From: Betaproteobacteria bacterium
GTDB taxonomy: Bacteria; Pseudomonadota; Gammaproteobacteria; Burkholderiales; Rhodocyclaceae
Assembly: GCA_016194935.1 (NCBI GenBank)
Contig: JACQAO010000039.1
Location: 1 to 59,577 of the forward strand
DNA: 59,577 nucleotides
Direction: 5' to 3'
Shown: positions 8,653-17,640 of the stretch, piece by piece
How the letters are laid out: each line of letters opens with the position of its first letter
How positions within the stretch are numbered: the stretch's first letter is position 1
Notes under the pieces: generated by a model
The model's input: only the letters and a program-made list of their open reading frames with translations
Told to the model about the DNA's origin: nothing
Databases searched by the model: none
Translations under genes and position numbers: made by a program

Positions 8653-9411
8653 TCAATGCGCCTGTCTTGCCGCTCTTTGCCGAAAGGTAAAAATAGAGAT
8701 CAGGATAGCGGCAAGAAGCACAGCCGATGCGGAGTAGCGACTGAGCGCCAACCCGCCGGCATTGAGAGGCTTGTCAAGAAAATCGCCCACGACTGCCCCA
8801 AGGGGTCGGGTGAGTATGAATCCAATCCAGAACAGCAGGGTACGCGATATGTTGCTCCAGTAACGGCCTGCGACAACGAGCGCCAGCAAAGCGCTAAATA
8901 CCAATGCGCCACCTCCATAACCAAGCCCAGCCGTGTCGGCAGTCCAGTCGCCAAGTGCGGTGCCAAGCGTCTGTGAAAACATGATCGTCACCCAGTAAAA
9001 CATCTCGGCCTTTGGAGAGCCTACCTGATCGACCGACACCGTGCCGAGTGACCGATACCAGATGGTCAAAGAAGCCATCAACAGGGAAAACAGCAGCACC
9101 GACCCTCCGGCATAACCGATGCCAAGGGAGCGGTCGGCAAAATCCGCCAGGGTCGTGCCAACAGTTGTCGTGGCGATGATGGTTGTCCAGTAAAGCAATG
9201 GATGAAAACGGCTTGCCCTGATTTGCGCGATCACAGAAACCAGGAAGATCGCTGCAAAAATAGCAGTTCCAACCAGATAGCCGAGGTTCATTGACATGGA
9301 GACGGCATCGCCTCCGGTTTCACCCAGCGTGGTGGCGGCAATTTTGATGATCCAGAAGACCAGGGTAAGCTCTGGAACCTTGCTCAATGAATTTTCATTG
9401 GCATTCTTCAT
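8653..9411 (-). CDS. COG4705-like multi-spanning membrane protein (copy A)
   Basis: A 252-residue integral membrane protein with about eight helices. It is built from four copies of a two-helix unit whose recognisable cores are FWIIKIAATTLGETGGD, YWTTIIATTTVGTTLAD, YWVTIMFSQTLGTALGD and FWIGFILTRPLGAVVGD. Each core has an aromatic-Trp pair, a T-x-G/P-x-G-like turn and a terminal Asp. I associate this with the COG4705 family, whose function is unknown. The start ATG overlaps the stop of the upstream paralogue by four bases. The repeated buried Asp/Thr pattern would suit ion or metal transport, but that is inference. Confidence 0.75.
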   Translation of the reverse strand: MKNANENSLSKVPELTLVFWIIKIAATTLGETGGDAVSMSMNLGYLVGTAIFAAIFLVSVIAQIRASRFHPLLYWTTIIATTTVGTTLADFADRSLGIGYAGGSVLLFSLLMASLTIWYRSLGTVSVDQVGSPKAEMFYWVTIMFSQTLGTALGDWTADTAGLGYGGGALVFSALLALVVAGRYWSNISRTLLFWIGFILTRPLGAVVGDFLDKPLNAGGLALSRYSASAVLLAAILISIFTFRQRAARQAH

Positions 9412-10187
9412 GTGATTTGTCCTTGCTCGTCTTTCCGAGTGACAGTCAGGTAGATTACCAGGCTCAGTATGGCCGCAAGGAAGATCATGCTTGTGGCCGT
9501 TGCACCCAAGCCGAGCCCGCCATTGGCGACGGGTTGCGACAGGTAGTCGCCCAGCGATGCGCCGAGTGGCCGCGTCAGGATGTAGGCAATCCAGAACGCC
9601 AGAACCGCATTTGCCTTAAAGACGTAATAGGCAATGCTTACCACGCCGATCAGCGCGCCGAATATCAACGTTGAGTTTGCATAGCCGAGCTGCAAACTCT
9701 CTGCTGCGAGGTCACCCGATGCCGTACCCAAGGCAAACGTAAACAATATCGCCGCCCAGTAGAACAACTCGCGCCGGGTGGTGAAGATGGTGTGAATCGA
9801 CAGCGTCTTCTCACTCGCATACCAGGCGGCAAACGCCGCCAGCAGGGCCAGGCCGAACGCTATGGCGGTCGTTTCCAGAGCGACGCCGAAGTTGTCTACC
9901 AGGTTGTCGGTAATCAGCGTTCCGGCAATGCTGATCAGGACCACCACCATCCAGTACAACCACGGCACATATTGTCTGGTGCGTAGCTGCATGAACAGAA
10001 AAGCCGCCAGCAGAGCGCCCATAACGACAGATGTGCCGATCAGACCGAAATGCAGGTTGGTTGAAATAAAGTCGGCAGCGGTCTCGCCGACAGTGGTTGC
10101 CATGATTTTAATCATCCAGAAGTAGAGTGTGACTTCCGGTACTTTGTTCAACATTTTCATCGCATTTTCGCGTGTGCGTGTATTCAT
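9408..10187 (-). CDS. COG4705-like multi-spanning membrane protein (copy B)
   Basis: A 259-residue paralogue of the next gene, with the same four two-helix units (FWMIKIMATTVGETAAD, LYWMVVVLISIAGTLITD, FYWAAILFTFALGTASGD, FWIAYILTRPLGASLGD). The start is supported by GGGAGG eight bases upstream. The two copies form a translationally coupled pair and may form a heteromer. A PepSY protein gene lies upstream on the same strand. No function can be assigned from sequence alone. Confidence 0.75.
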   Translation of the reverse strand: MNTRTRENAMKMLNKVPEVTLYFWMIKIMATTVGETAADFISTNLHFGLIGTSVVMGALLAAFLFMQLRTRQYVPWLYWMVVVLISIAGTLITDNLVDNFGVALETTAIAFGLALLAAFAAWYASEKTLSIHTIFTTRRELFYWAAILFTFALGTASGDLAAESLQLGYANSTLIFGALIGVVSIAYYVFKANAVLAFWIAYILTRPLGASLGDYLSQPVANGGLGLGATATSMIFLAAILSLVIYLTVTRKDEQGQIT

Positions 10188-10245
10188 GATGCGACCTCCC
10201 GTATCCCGTGAGTTTGCGGTCGAGTCCGCGAGTCTTTATGGTGGC

Positions 10246-10270
10246 GCCGGAGCAGCAGCGCTGCTCCGGC
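10246..10270 (-). terminator. Strong hairpin after the PepSY gene
   Basis: Perfect 11-bp stem GCCGGAGCAGC / GCTGCTCCGGC with a three-base loop, 20 bases downstream of the PepSY stop codon. No T-run follows on the minus strand, so it may be an attenuator or a Rho-assisted terminator rather than a classical intrinsic one. Confidence 0.5.
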
Positions 10271-10289
10271 ATGGCTGCGTTCGAACCTG

Positions 10290-10622
10290 TCAATCAGCCC
10301 GATCATGGGCATCATCGTGATCGGTTTTATCCTCGGCTGACGCGATGACTTTACCGCTGGCCGGGTCGACCTTCACATCCATGACCCGCTTGCCTTTGAC
10401 GACTTCCACATCAAACGCCCATTGTCCTTTGTAGCGTTCGTATTCGGCGCGGCTTGCCTTGCCGCCGACATGTTGTTCGGCGGCGGTCACCGCCTGCGTC
10501 ATATCGATCTTCGCCCCTGCGATAGCCAGTGCGTCGTTCTCCGAAGGTTTTGCAGCGTAAGCGCCGCCAAGAGTGGTTGCGGAAAGAACGGCTAGTGCAG
10601 CCAGATAATATTTGCGTTGCAT
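10290..10622 (-). CDS. Secreted PepSY-domain protein
   Basis: A 110-residue protein with a signal peptide (residues 1-22, cleavage after GGAYA) and one PepSY domain (about 28-95) containing EYERYKGQWAFDVEVVKG and DVKVDPASGKVI. It ends in an Asp/His-rich tail (DKTDHDDAHDRAD) that could bind a metal. AAGGAG lies eight bases before this start; a GTG nine bases earlier is in frame but overlaps the ribosome site. PepSY proteins are periplasmic modulators often found beside two-component or metal genes. Confidence 0.85.
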   Translation of the reverse strand: MQRKYYLAALAVLSATTLGGAYAAKPSENDALAIAGAKIDMTQAVTAAEQHVGGKASRAEYERYKGQWAFDVEVVKGKRVMDVKVDPASGKVIASAEDKTDHDDAHDRAD

Positions 10623-10860
10623 GATGATCACTCCTTCGAGTCGCGCGGATATTCGCGCAGAGAAGAAGATAGCAATCCAGAATTAGGGGGGAGTTAGCGA
10701 CAGGCTTGGCCGGATATTCGCCTTCACTATCTACAGCGCCGCCGTGCAATTGAACTCCACCGGTCGGGTAGAATCAGAACAATATTGCATGGCCTTCCCG
10801 GCAGAGTCATGCCAGGCAGTTCTCCATGATCAGGCCATGTGCTGAATCGGTGCAACCAAC

Positions 10861-12039
10861 ATGACAACATCCACTTCCTCATCTCGCGTCCGGCGTTGGC
10901 TGATCGCGTTGATAGTCATTTTGCTGCTGGCCGCCGGCTGGTGGTGGGCCTCCAGGCCGAAGCCGATTGCGGTGGTGTTCAAGGAGGCGGATCGCGGCAA
11001 GGTCGAATCCACCATCGCCAACACCCGCGCCGGTACGGTCGAGGCCTGCCAGCGCACCAAGCTGTCGCCGATACTCGGTGGCCGCATCGAGGTGCTGGCA
11101 GTGAAGGAAGGCGACCGGGTGAAAAAAGGCCAACTGCTGATGAAGCTGTGGAACGACGACCAGCAGGCGCAAACATCGCTGGCGCTGTCCCAGGTGGACT
11201 CGGCCCGCAAGCATGTCGTCGAAGCCTGCACTCAGGCCGCCAATGCCGAGAGCGAGGCCAAGCGTCAAGCCGAGCTGCGTGCCAAAGGTTTTGTCTCCAG
11301 CTCGAAGGAAGAAACAGCACGCACCGATGCGCAGGCCAGACGCGCTGCCTGCGATGCCGCCAAGGCCGATGTCAGCCAGGCTGAGATGCGCGTCAAGGTG
11401 ACCCGTGTCGAACAAGGGCGCACAGTGCTGTACGCGCCCTTCGCCGGCACTATCGCCAAGATCGTCGGCGAAGTCGGCGAATACTCGACGCCCTCCCCGC
11501 CCGGCGTGCCAACGCCGCCGGCCATCGACCTGATCGACGAATCCTGTCTCTACATCAAGGCGCCGATGGATGAAGTCGATGCGCCGAAAATTCAAGTCGG
11601 GCAGCCGGTGCGCATCACCCTCGACGCGCTACCCAAGCAGTCCTTCCCCGGCCACGTCAGGCGCGTCGCGCCTTATGTTTCGGCGGTTGAAAAGCAATCG
11701 CGCACGGTGGATGTCGAGGCGGTTTTCGATCACCCGGAAGCCGCAGGAAAGCTGCTGGTTGGTTACAGCGCCGATGTCGAAGTGGTTCTCGCAGCGCGTG
11801 ACAACGTGGTGCGTGTTCCCACCTCCGCCATTCTTGAGGGTGGCCGGGTACTTGTGCCGCGCGCCGATGGCATTCTGGAAGAACGCAAGATCAAGGCCGG
11901 ACTGTCCAACTGGGAATACACCGAGGTACTGGAAGGCCTGAACGCCGGCGAGCGCGTCGTCACTTCGCTGGAACGCGAAGGGGTGAAGGCCGGCGCGCTG
12001 GTCGTAGCGGACGGGAACACCGCTGCTGCGGCAAAGTGA
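10861..12039 (+). CDS. MacA/HlyD-family periplasmic adaptor of an ABC exporter
   Basis: A 392-residue membrane fusion protein with one N-terminal TM helix (about 12-29, LIALIVILLLAAGWWW). A lipoyl half-motif (GGRIEVLAVKEGDRVKKGQLLMKL) is followed by an Ala/Glu-rich helical hairpin (about 100-185) and the second lipoyl half (VLYAPFAGTIAKIVGEVGEY). A beta-barrel domain completes it. First gene of a MacAB-like operon: the adaptor feeds an outer-membrane channel encoded elsewhere. The ATPase start overlaps its stop (GTGA). Confidence 0.88.
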   Translation: MTTSTSSSRVRRWLIALIVILLLAAGWWWASRPKPIAVVFKEADRGKVESTIANTRAGTVEACQRTKLSPILGGRIEVLAVKEGDRVKKGQLLMKLWNDDQQAQTSLALSQVDSARKHVVEACTQAANAESEAKRQAELRAKGFVSSSKEETARTDAQARRAACDAAKADVSQAEMRVKVTRVEQGRTVLYAPFAGTIAKIVGEVGEYSTPSPPGVPTPPAIDLIDESCLYIKAPMDEVDAPKIQVGQPVRITLDALPKQSFPGHVRRVAPYVSAVEKQSRTVDVEAVFDHPEAAGKLLVGYSADVEVVLAARDNVVRVPTSAILEGGRVLVPRADGILEERKIKAGLSNWEYTEVLEGLNAGERVVTSLEREGVKAGALVVADGNTAAAAK

Positions 12040-12743
12040 TCCGAAACATGGGCCAGCCCCAGATCGAGCTTGCCGGCATTGAACGGGTGTTTCAGCTCGG
12101 CGACAGCGAAGTGCATGCTCTGCGTCATCTCGACGTGAGCATCGCCGCCGGTGAATATGTAGCGGTGATGGGACCTTCCGGCTCTGGCAAGTCGACCCTG
12201 CTCAATCTGCTGGGCCTGCTCGACCGCCCCGATGCCGGCATCTACCGGCTCGAAGGGCGCGATGTGACAACACTCTCGGCGGAAGAGCAGGCGCAGGTGC
12301 GCAGCCAGCGCATCGGTTTCGTGTTTCAGAGTTTCCACCTGGTGCCGCGCCTGACAGCGGCCGAGAACATCGCCTTGCCGATGATGCTGTCCGGCATCGC
12401 GCCCAAGGAACGCGCCGCACGGATCGCCCAGGCGCTCCAGGATTACGGTTTGGAAAACCGCGCCCACCACCGCCCCGACCAGCTCTCCGGCGGGCAACGC
12501 CAGCGCGTCGCCATCGCCCGCGCCACGGTGATGCAACCGGCGGTAATCCTGGCGGACGAACCCACCGGCAACCTCGACCGCGCCACCGGCGAAGAAGTGA
12601 TGCGCTTGCTGGAACAACTCAACAGCCGCGGCGTGACCCTGATCGTCGTCACCCACGACCCCCACCTCGGCAGCCGCGCCCGCCGTCAACTGTTGATGGA
12701 AGATGGCAGGATGGCTCAGGACACGGGATCTCCCGAGAGTTAG
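12036..12743 (+). CDS. MacB/LolD-type ABC transporter ATPase
   Basis: A 235-residue stand-alone nucleotide-binding subunit. It shows Walker A GPSGSGKST (about 52-60), Q-loop VFQSFHLVPRLTA, signature LSGGQRQRVAIARA, Walker B VILADEPTGNLD and the switch His in VVTHD. I use the GTG overlapping the adaptor stop; an ATG at 12048 is an alternative start. The two permeases it should drive (15183-17601) are separated from it by a three-gene cassette of different character, which is unusual because such operons are normally contiguous. Confidence 0.9.
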   Translation: MIRNMGQPQIELAGIERVFQLGDSEVHALRHLDVSIAAGEYVAVMGPSGSGKSTLLNLLGLLDRPDAGIYRLEGRDVTTLSAEEQAQVRSQRIGFVFQSFHLVPRLTAAENIALPMMLSGIAPKERAARIAQALQDYGLENRAHHRPDQLSGGQRQRVAIARATVMQPAVILADEPTGNLDRATGEEVMRLLEQLNSRGVTLIVVTHDPHLGSRARRQLLMEDGRMAQDTGSPES

Positions 12744-12774
12744 AATGACAAAGGATTAGCCCTTTCCGAACACG

Positions 12775-12969
12775 ATGAACAAAAACCACGTCTTTTCATA
12801 CGTCATTGTCGACGAGCTTCTCGCCGACTGGGGCTGGTACGTCTCCGACTCCAAGAAAAAGCAATCAGCTTTACCTTGTATTGATATTGTTGGATTTGTT
12901 CCCAGCAACCATCGCCACGATAAGTACGCAGCTGCTTTCGATGCCTTGCTGGCTCAGGCATTTTCCTGA
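12775..12969 (+). CDS. Small protein of unknown function, first gene of an inserted cassette
   Basis: A 64-residue soluble protein, MNKNHVFSYVIVDELLADWG..., with no family I recognise and no signal or TM segment. It lies 31 bases after the ATPase gene and 12 bases before the coiled-coil membrane protein gene, in noticeably more AT-rich sequence than the exporter genes. No good ribosome-binding site is visible. The tight spacing and shared base composition argue that it is a genuine partner of the next two genes, perhaps a regulator or antitoxin-like component, but that is inference. Confidence 0.55.
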   Translation: MNKNHVFSYVIVDELLADWGWYVSDSKKKQSALPCIDIVGFVPSNHRHDKYAAAFDALLAQAFS

Positions 12970-12981
12970 CTTGGAGAAACC

Positions 12982-14241
12982 ATGAGCGAACCCACGTCTC
13001 AACCCTATTTTTCTGCCGACTTCGGAGAACATGGAGGCCGCTTTGATTGGATGAGCCATGATGAAATTGTCGGTTGGATTGGACAACTTCAAAACCAGTG
13101 GATTTGGGTTGGCCAACAGCAGCATAACCCAACCCGCTCTGCATGGCAGACTATTGTGGATAATTTAAATCGCGCAACGCAAGCCCTTACGCATGCCAAT
13201 AATCATCGGAATCAGGGACAGGTACCACAAGCCGATGCACAACTTGAGTCGGCGCGATCAACGCTGGAAAGCTTTATCCGTAGTAACCCTTGGTTGCTTC
13301 CGAACAATGCTCGTCGGAGCTTTGTCGAATCGCTTCGCGACAGCGGCCAGCCACTCGATGCTGCGCTGATCGTTGCATACTGGATGCAACAGGATCTTAA
13401 CGGCGCACCAATTAAGTCTGTTGTCATCGGACTCCTCCAATGGGAACTCTACGAGCGTGGCATCAAAGATCGCATGAAGACGGAGAATGCTTCGTTAAAG
13501 CGGCTAGCTGGCGAGATGCAGACCACCTTAACCGAATACGAAGAGGCAGAACGCACTCAAACGACGCGATTTGAGGATTTGCATGCCCAACTTACTGACC
13601 AGTCCGCAACTCAGCAAAATACCTTTGACACCACTCAGCAGAATCGCGACACAGAGTGGAAGAAGCAGATTGATGATACTCAGGCCGAACTCAATCGCCT
13701 CAAGGAAACCTACGATAAGCACATGGCTCTCGCTGCTCCCGTTGAATACTGGGACGGCAAACGCAAAAAACACGGACGCTGGACGATCTGGTCGTTCATC
13801 ACCATTGTTATCTGCATGCTGAGCTTTGGTTATCTTTTACACACCGAGTTGCAGGGCGTCGGGCAAGCAGTCATGGCAAGCAAGGTCGCCCCATCGGCTG
13901 CAAATACCCAACAGGCAGTCGCCTCGACTCAATCCCTTGTCGAATCGGCGGCAACATGGCGTCTTGGTTCCTTCATTTTGCTTGCCACCCTGGGTTTCTG
14001 GTTCATACGCCTATTGGTTCGCGTGTTTCTTAGCAACCTGCACCTCGAAAACGATGCCGCCGAGCGCGTGACCATGGCCAAGACCTATTTAGCCCTGATC
14101 CGAGACGATGCATTACCCAGAGGGGAAAACATAAACACGGTGTTGGCTGCATTGTTCCGCCCAACCGGGGATGGTATTGTCAAAGATGAAGGGCTTCCAC
14201 CCACCGCGATGGAATGGATCACAAAGTTAGGCGGAAAGTAG
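12982..14241 (+). CDS. Coiled-coil two-TM membrane protein (DUF6161-like C-terminus)
   Basis: A 419-residue protein. Residues 1-150 are Trp- and Gln-rich and helical. Residues about 155-250 form a long charged coiled coil. Two TM helices lie at about 267-287 and 328-350, with a short loop between them. The C-terminal cytosolic block contains MAKTYLALIRDDALP and LFRPTGDGIVKDEGLPP. I associate that block with the uncharacterised family DUF6161, from memory. GGAG precedes the start. Its stop is four bases before the DUF3800 gene. The architecture (cytosolic sensor or coiled coil, TM hairpin, conserved tail) is like that of membrane effectors in some defence systems; the function is not known. 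Confidence 0.8.
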   Translation: MSEPTSQPYFSADFGEHGGRFDWMSHDEIVGWIGQLQNQWIWVGQQQHNPTRSAWQTIVDNLNRATQALTHANNHRNQGQVPQADAQLESARSTLESFIRSNPWLLPNNARRSFVESLRDSGQPLDAALIVAYWMQQDLNGAPIKSVVIGLLQWELYERGIKDRMKTENASLKRLAGEMQTTLTEYEEAERTQTTRFEDLHAQLTDQSATQQNTFDTTQQNRDTEWKKQIDDTQAELNRLKETYDKHMALAAPVEYWDGKRKKHGRWTIWSFITIVICMLSFGYLLHTELQGVGQAVMASKVAPSAANTQQAVASTQSLVESAATWRLGSFILLATLGFWFIRLLVRVFLSNLHLENDAAERVTMAKTYLALIRDDALPRGENINTVLAALFRPTGDGIVKDEGLPPTAMEWITKLGGK

Positions 14242-14245
14242 AAAT

Positions 14246-15040
14246 ATGACCGCCAGCTTCACCGCCTACATCGACGAATCCGGCGACGAGGGCTTCGTTT
14301 TTCACCCCGAAGAACGAGGCAGTTCCCGCTGGCTGGTGCTGTCCGCTGTGGTATTCCGAAAGTCCAACGACCTGCACGCCGTTCAGCTCATGCGTAACGT
14401 TCGCGCCCTATTGAAAAAGGAACCCAAGAAGACGCTGCACTTCCGCGAGCTTAAGCATGAGCAGCGAGTGCCTTATGTTCGGGCCATCGGGGCCGCCAAC
14501 TTGCGCACGGTGTCGGTGCTGATTCACAAGCCGTCCATCAAGGAGCCGGAGCGTTTCCAGAGCGAGAGTTTTCGCCTCTACCGCTACGCCAGTCGCCTGC
14601 TGATGGAACGGGTTTCGTGGTTGTGCCGTGATCACCACAAGGAAGGCGAAGGCGACGGTACGGTGGAAATCACGTTCTCAAACCGCAGCGCCATGTCCTA
14701 TGACGACCTGCGGAACTATCTCGGCCACCTTCGGGCAACTTCTGACGCCACCGATGTGCGCGTGGATTGGAGCGTGGTACGACCCGAGTTGGTGAAGGCG
14801 GTCAATCACGATCAGTTGGCAGGTTTGCAGATTGCCGATGCCGTGGCATCGGGGATTTACTTCGCCGTGAATCTGAGTCCGTATGGGGAAGTCGAGGATC
14901 GCTACCTGCAACTGTTGGCACCGACGATCTACCGGCACAAGAAGACTGCGCTGGGCTACGGTTTGAAGTTCTGGCCGGAAGATTGCGAGACACTGACCGA
15001 GGGACTGCCCCACCTCGGCGTATTCCAGACCTACAAATGA
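14246..15040 (+). CDS. DUF3800 protein, candidate RNase H-fold enzyme
   Basis: A 264-residue DUF3800 protein. The N-terminal AYIDESGDEGF carries the characteristic acidic residues D10, E11 and D14. HFRELKH (65-71) and the C-terminal QLAGLQIADAVASGIY (190-205, with D198) are the other hallmark blocks. Together they make a plausible metal-binding active site of the RNase H/DEDD kind, though catalysis is unproven in general. It starts four bases after the membrane protein gene, so the two are almost certainly co-expressed. DUF3800 genes are frequent in accessory and defence-rich regions, which fits an inserted cassette. Confidence 0.85.
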   Translation: MTASFTAYIDESGDEGFVFHPEERGSSRWLVLSAVVFRKSNDLHAVQLMRNVRALLKKEPKKTLHFRELKHEQRVPYVRAIGAANLRTVSVLIHKPSIKEPERFQSESFRLYRYASRLLMERVSWLCRDHHKEGEGDGTVEITFSNRSAMSYDDLRNYLGHLRATSDATDVRVDWSVVRPELVKAVNHDQLAGLQIADAVASGIYFAVNLSPYGEVEDRYLQLLAPTIYRHKKTALGYGLKFWPEDCETLTEGLPHLGVFQTYK

Positions 15041-15182
15041 AAATGCAGACCCCAGGTTCGAGTGTCCCACCCTTGCGGGCTGTCGCCGTTTCCGACGACC
15101 TCTACAATCCTGCGCTTGCCTGCGGTAGCGATTATAGACCGCCAAGGCCGAGTCGGCAATGTCCGTTGATGGAGCAATCCCT

Positions 15183-16391
15183 ATGCGACCCCCCGACCTG
15201 ATCCGCTTTGCCCGCGACGCCGCCACTGGTAGCCCGCTGCGCACTTCGCTGCTGGTGCTGGCGATGTCCATCGGCGTGGCGGCGGTGGTAGTGCTGACCG
15301 CACTGGGCGATGGCGCGCGGCGCTATGTGATGAACGAATTTGCCTCCATCGGCAGCAACCTGGTGATCGTCCTGCCCGGTCGTTCGCAAACCGGCGGTTT
15401 CAATCCGGCCAACGCCATTACCGGCACGCCGCGCGACCTGACCATCGCCGACGCCCAGGCGCTGCTGCGCGCCAGCGCGATTCGCCGCCTCGCGCCGCTG
15501 GCCATCGGCACTTCGGAGATCAGCGTCCCCGGCAAGCTGCGCGAAGTGATCGTGGCCGGCACCACTTCCCAATACATCGAGGTGCGGCGGATGTCCATCG
15601 CCCAGGGGCGCTTTCTGAGCGAAGAAGACTGGAATCATGGCGCGGCGGAAGCGGTGATCGGCGCAAAAATACGCACTGAATTATTCGGCGCAGAACCAGT
15701 GCTGGGACGCCTGGTGCGGGTCGGTGGCCGGCGTGTGCGGATTGTCGGCGTGTTGTCCGCCAGCGGCCAGGGGCTGGGTATGCAGAACGATGAACTGGTG
15801 ATTGTGCCGGTGGCTTTGGCCCAGGCGATGTTCAACAGCAACACCCTGTTCCGCATCCTGATCGAGGCGCGCAACCGCGAGGCGATCCCGCTTGCCAAAG
15901 CGCAAGCGCTGGAAATCCTCAAGCTGCGCCACGAAGGCGAAGAGGATGTTACCGTCATCACCCAGGACGCCGTGCTGGCAACCTTCGACCGCCTGCTGGG
16001 GGCGTTGACGCTGGGCGTGGCCGGCATCGCCGCCATCAGCCTGGCGGTGGCCGGCATCCTGGTGATGAACGTGATGCTGGTCTCGGTGGCTCAGCGCACC
16101 GCAGAGATCGGCCTGCTCAAAGCCCTCGGCGCCACTGGCCGCACCATCCAGATCGCGTTTCTGGCCGAAGCGGTGATGCTCTCGCTGGCCGGCGCGGTAC
16201 TCGGCTATCTGCTGGGCCAGGCCGGCGCCGCCGTGATTCGCCAGATCTACCCGGCCTTCCCCGCCTTCCCGCCCGGCTGGGCGGTACTTGCCGGCCTGGT
16301 CACGGCGCTGGTCACCGGCATTCTGTTCGGCGTAGCGCCTGCGCGACGCGCGGCGGCGCTGGATCCGGTGCAGGCTTTGTCCAAGCGATGA
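15183..16391 (+). CDS. MacB-type ABC permease 1 (MacB_PCD/FtsX)
   Basis: A 402-residue permease without an ATPase domain. TM1 is at about 20-40 and a large periplasmic MacB core domain follows at about 45-280. Three more TM helices form the FtsX domain; the cytosolic loop QRTAEIGLLKALGATGRTI is diagnostic. I start it at MRPPDLIRFARD, with GGAG nine bases upstream; an ATG 24 bases earlier is possible. It belongs with the adaptor and ATPase at 10861-12743 and the next permease. The 142 bases before it, after the inserted cassette, contain no gene and may hold a secondary promoter. Confidence 0.88.
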   Translation: MRPPDLIRFARDAATGSPLRTSLLVLAMSIGVAAVVVLTALGDGARRYVMNEFASIGSNLVIVLPGRSQTGGFNPANAITGTPRDLTIADAQALLRASAIRRLAPLAIGTSEISVPGKLREVIVAGTTSQYIEVRRMSIAQGRFLSEEDWNHGAAEAVIGAKIRTELFGAEPVLGRLVRVGGRRVRIVGVLSASGQGLGMQNDELVIVPVALAQAMFNSNTLFRILIEARNREAIPLAKAQALEILKLRHEGEEDVTVITQDAVLATFDRLLGALTLGVAGIAAISLAVAGILVMNVMLVSVAQRTAEIGLLKALGATGRTIQIAFLAEAVMLSLAGAVLGYLLGQAGAAVIRQIYPAFPAFPPGWAVLAGLVTALVTGILFGVAPARRAAALDPVQALSKR

Positions 16392-16398
16392 TAAGTAC

Positions 16399-17601
16399 AT
16401 GAGACTCGACGACGGCATCTTCCTCGCAGCGCGCGCCATTACCGCGCAGCGCTTGCGCAGCTTCCTGACGTTGCTGGGCATCGGCGTGGGGATTGCTGCG
16501 GTGATCCTGCTCACCTCCATCGGCGAAGGCATTCATCGTTTCGTGCTGGCCGAGTTCAGCCAATTCGGCACCAATGTCATCGGCATAGCGCCGGGCAAGA
16601 TCAAGACCAGCGGCCCGCAGCCGAGCGGCATACCGACCTCGGTGCGGCCATTGACGCTGGACGATGCGCGGGCGCTGCAACATCTGCCCGGCGTCACCGG
16701 CATGACGCCGGTGGTGTGGGGCAACTCCGAGGTCGGCGGCAATGGCCGCCTGCGGCGCACCACGGTGTATGGCGTGAATGCGGACATGCTTACGGTTTTC
16801 AACACCAAGGTGGGGAGCGGTCAGTTCCTGCCGGAAGAAGATACCGGCAACGCCCGCGCTTTCATGGTGCTCGGCGCCAAGCTCAAGAACGAATTGTTCG
16901 GTAGCGCCAACCCACTCGGCGCCAGGGTGCGCATCGGCAGCATGCAGTTCCGCGTGATCGGCGTGCTGGAAACGAAAGGCCAACTGCTGGGCATCGACCT
17001 GGACGACACCGCCTACATTCCGGTGGCGCGCTCGCTGGAACTTTACAACCGCGACGGCCTCATGGAAATCCATGTCTCCTACGCCGAAGGCGTGCCGGCG
17101 GCACGGGTCAGCGCGGCGATCAAGGACGTGCTCAAGGCGCGTCATGGCCGCGAGGATTTCACCATCACCACCCAGGAAGACATGCTGCGCACGCTGTCGA
17201 ATATCCTCGACATCCTCACCATGGCGGTGGGCGCACTCGGCGGCATTTCGCTGCTGGTCGGCGGCGTCGGCATCGTCACCATCATGACCATCGCCGTCAC
17301 CGAACGTACCGGCGAGATCGGCCTGCTGGTTGCGCTGGGCGCGCAACGTAAGACCATCCTTGGCATCTTCCTCGGCGAAGCCGTGGCGCTCTCCGCCGTC
17401 GGCGGCGTCTTCGGCCTGCTGCTGGGCTTCGGCCTGGCGCAGCTCATCCACCTGCTGGCGCCTGCCCTGCCGGTGCATACCCCGTTGCGTTTCGTCATCC
17501 TCGCCGAAATTGTCGCCATCGTCATCGGCCTGCTCGCCGGCGTCCTGCCGGCGCGGCGCGCGGCGCGGCTGAATGCGGTGGATGCGTTGCGGGCGGAATA
17601 G
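16399..17601 (+). CDS. MacB-type ABC permease 2 (MacB_PCD/FtsX)
   Basis: A 400-residue paralogue of the preceding permease, seven bases downstream. It shows TM1 at about 17-40, a periplasmic core domain and three C-terminal helices, with the loop TERTGEIGLLVALGAQRKTI. Two different permeases plus one ATPase and one adaptor suggest a heteromeric MacB-like exporter (two permeases, two ATPases). The substrate is unknown: macrolide, peptide or lipid-like molecules are possible for this family. It converges with hicB, with a 39-base gap and no clear terminator. Confidence 0.88.
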   Translation: MRLDDGIFLAARAITAQRLRSFLTLLGIGVGIAAVILLTSIGEGIHRFVLAEFSQFGTNVIGIAPGKIKTSGPQPSGIPTSVRPLTLDDARALQHLPGVTGMTPVVWGNSEVGGNGRLRRTTVYGVNADMLTVFNTKVGSGQFLPEEDTGNARAFMVLGAKLKNELFGSANPLGARVRIGSMQFRVIGVLETKGQLLGIDLDDTAYIPVARSLELYNRDGLMEIHVSYAEGVPAARVSAAIKDVLKARHGREDFTITTQEDMLRTLSNILDILTMAVGALGGISLLVGGVGIVTIMTIAVTERTGEIGLLVALGAQRKTILGIFLGEAVALSAVGGVFGLLLGFGLAQLIHLLAPALPVHTPLRFVILAEIVAIVIGLLAGVLPARRAARLNAVDALRAE

Positions 17602-17640
17602 CCCATTGTCTTTCGCTGCTGGGTTCCTACTTTGGCAAGG

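Noticed and set aside
12724-12735. Palindrome CGGGATCTCCCG at the end of the ABC ATPase gene as cassette boundary
   Set aside because: It is short, lies inside the coding sequence, and has no matching copy after 15040.
15681-17478. Two long minus-strand open frames across the ABC permeases
   Set aside because: GC-rich shadow frames rich in His, Asp, Arg and Gln; the plus-strand permease motifs are unambiguous.
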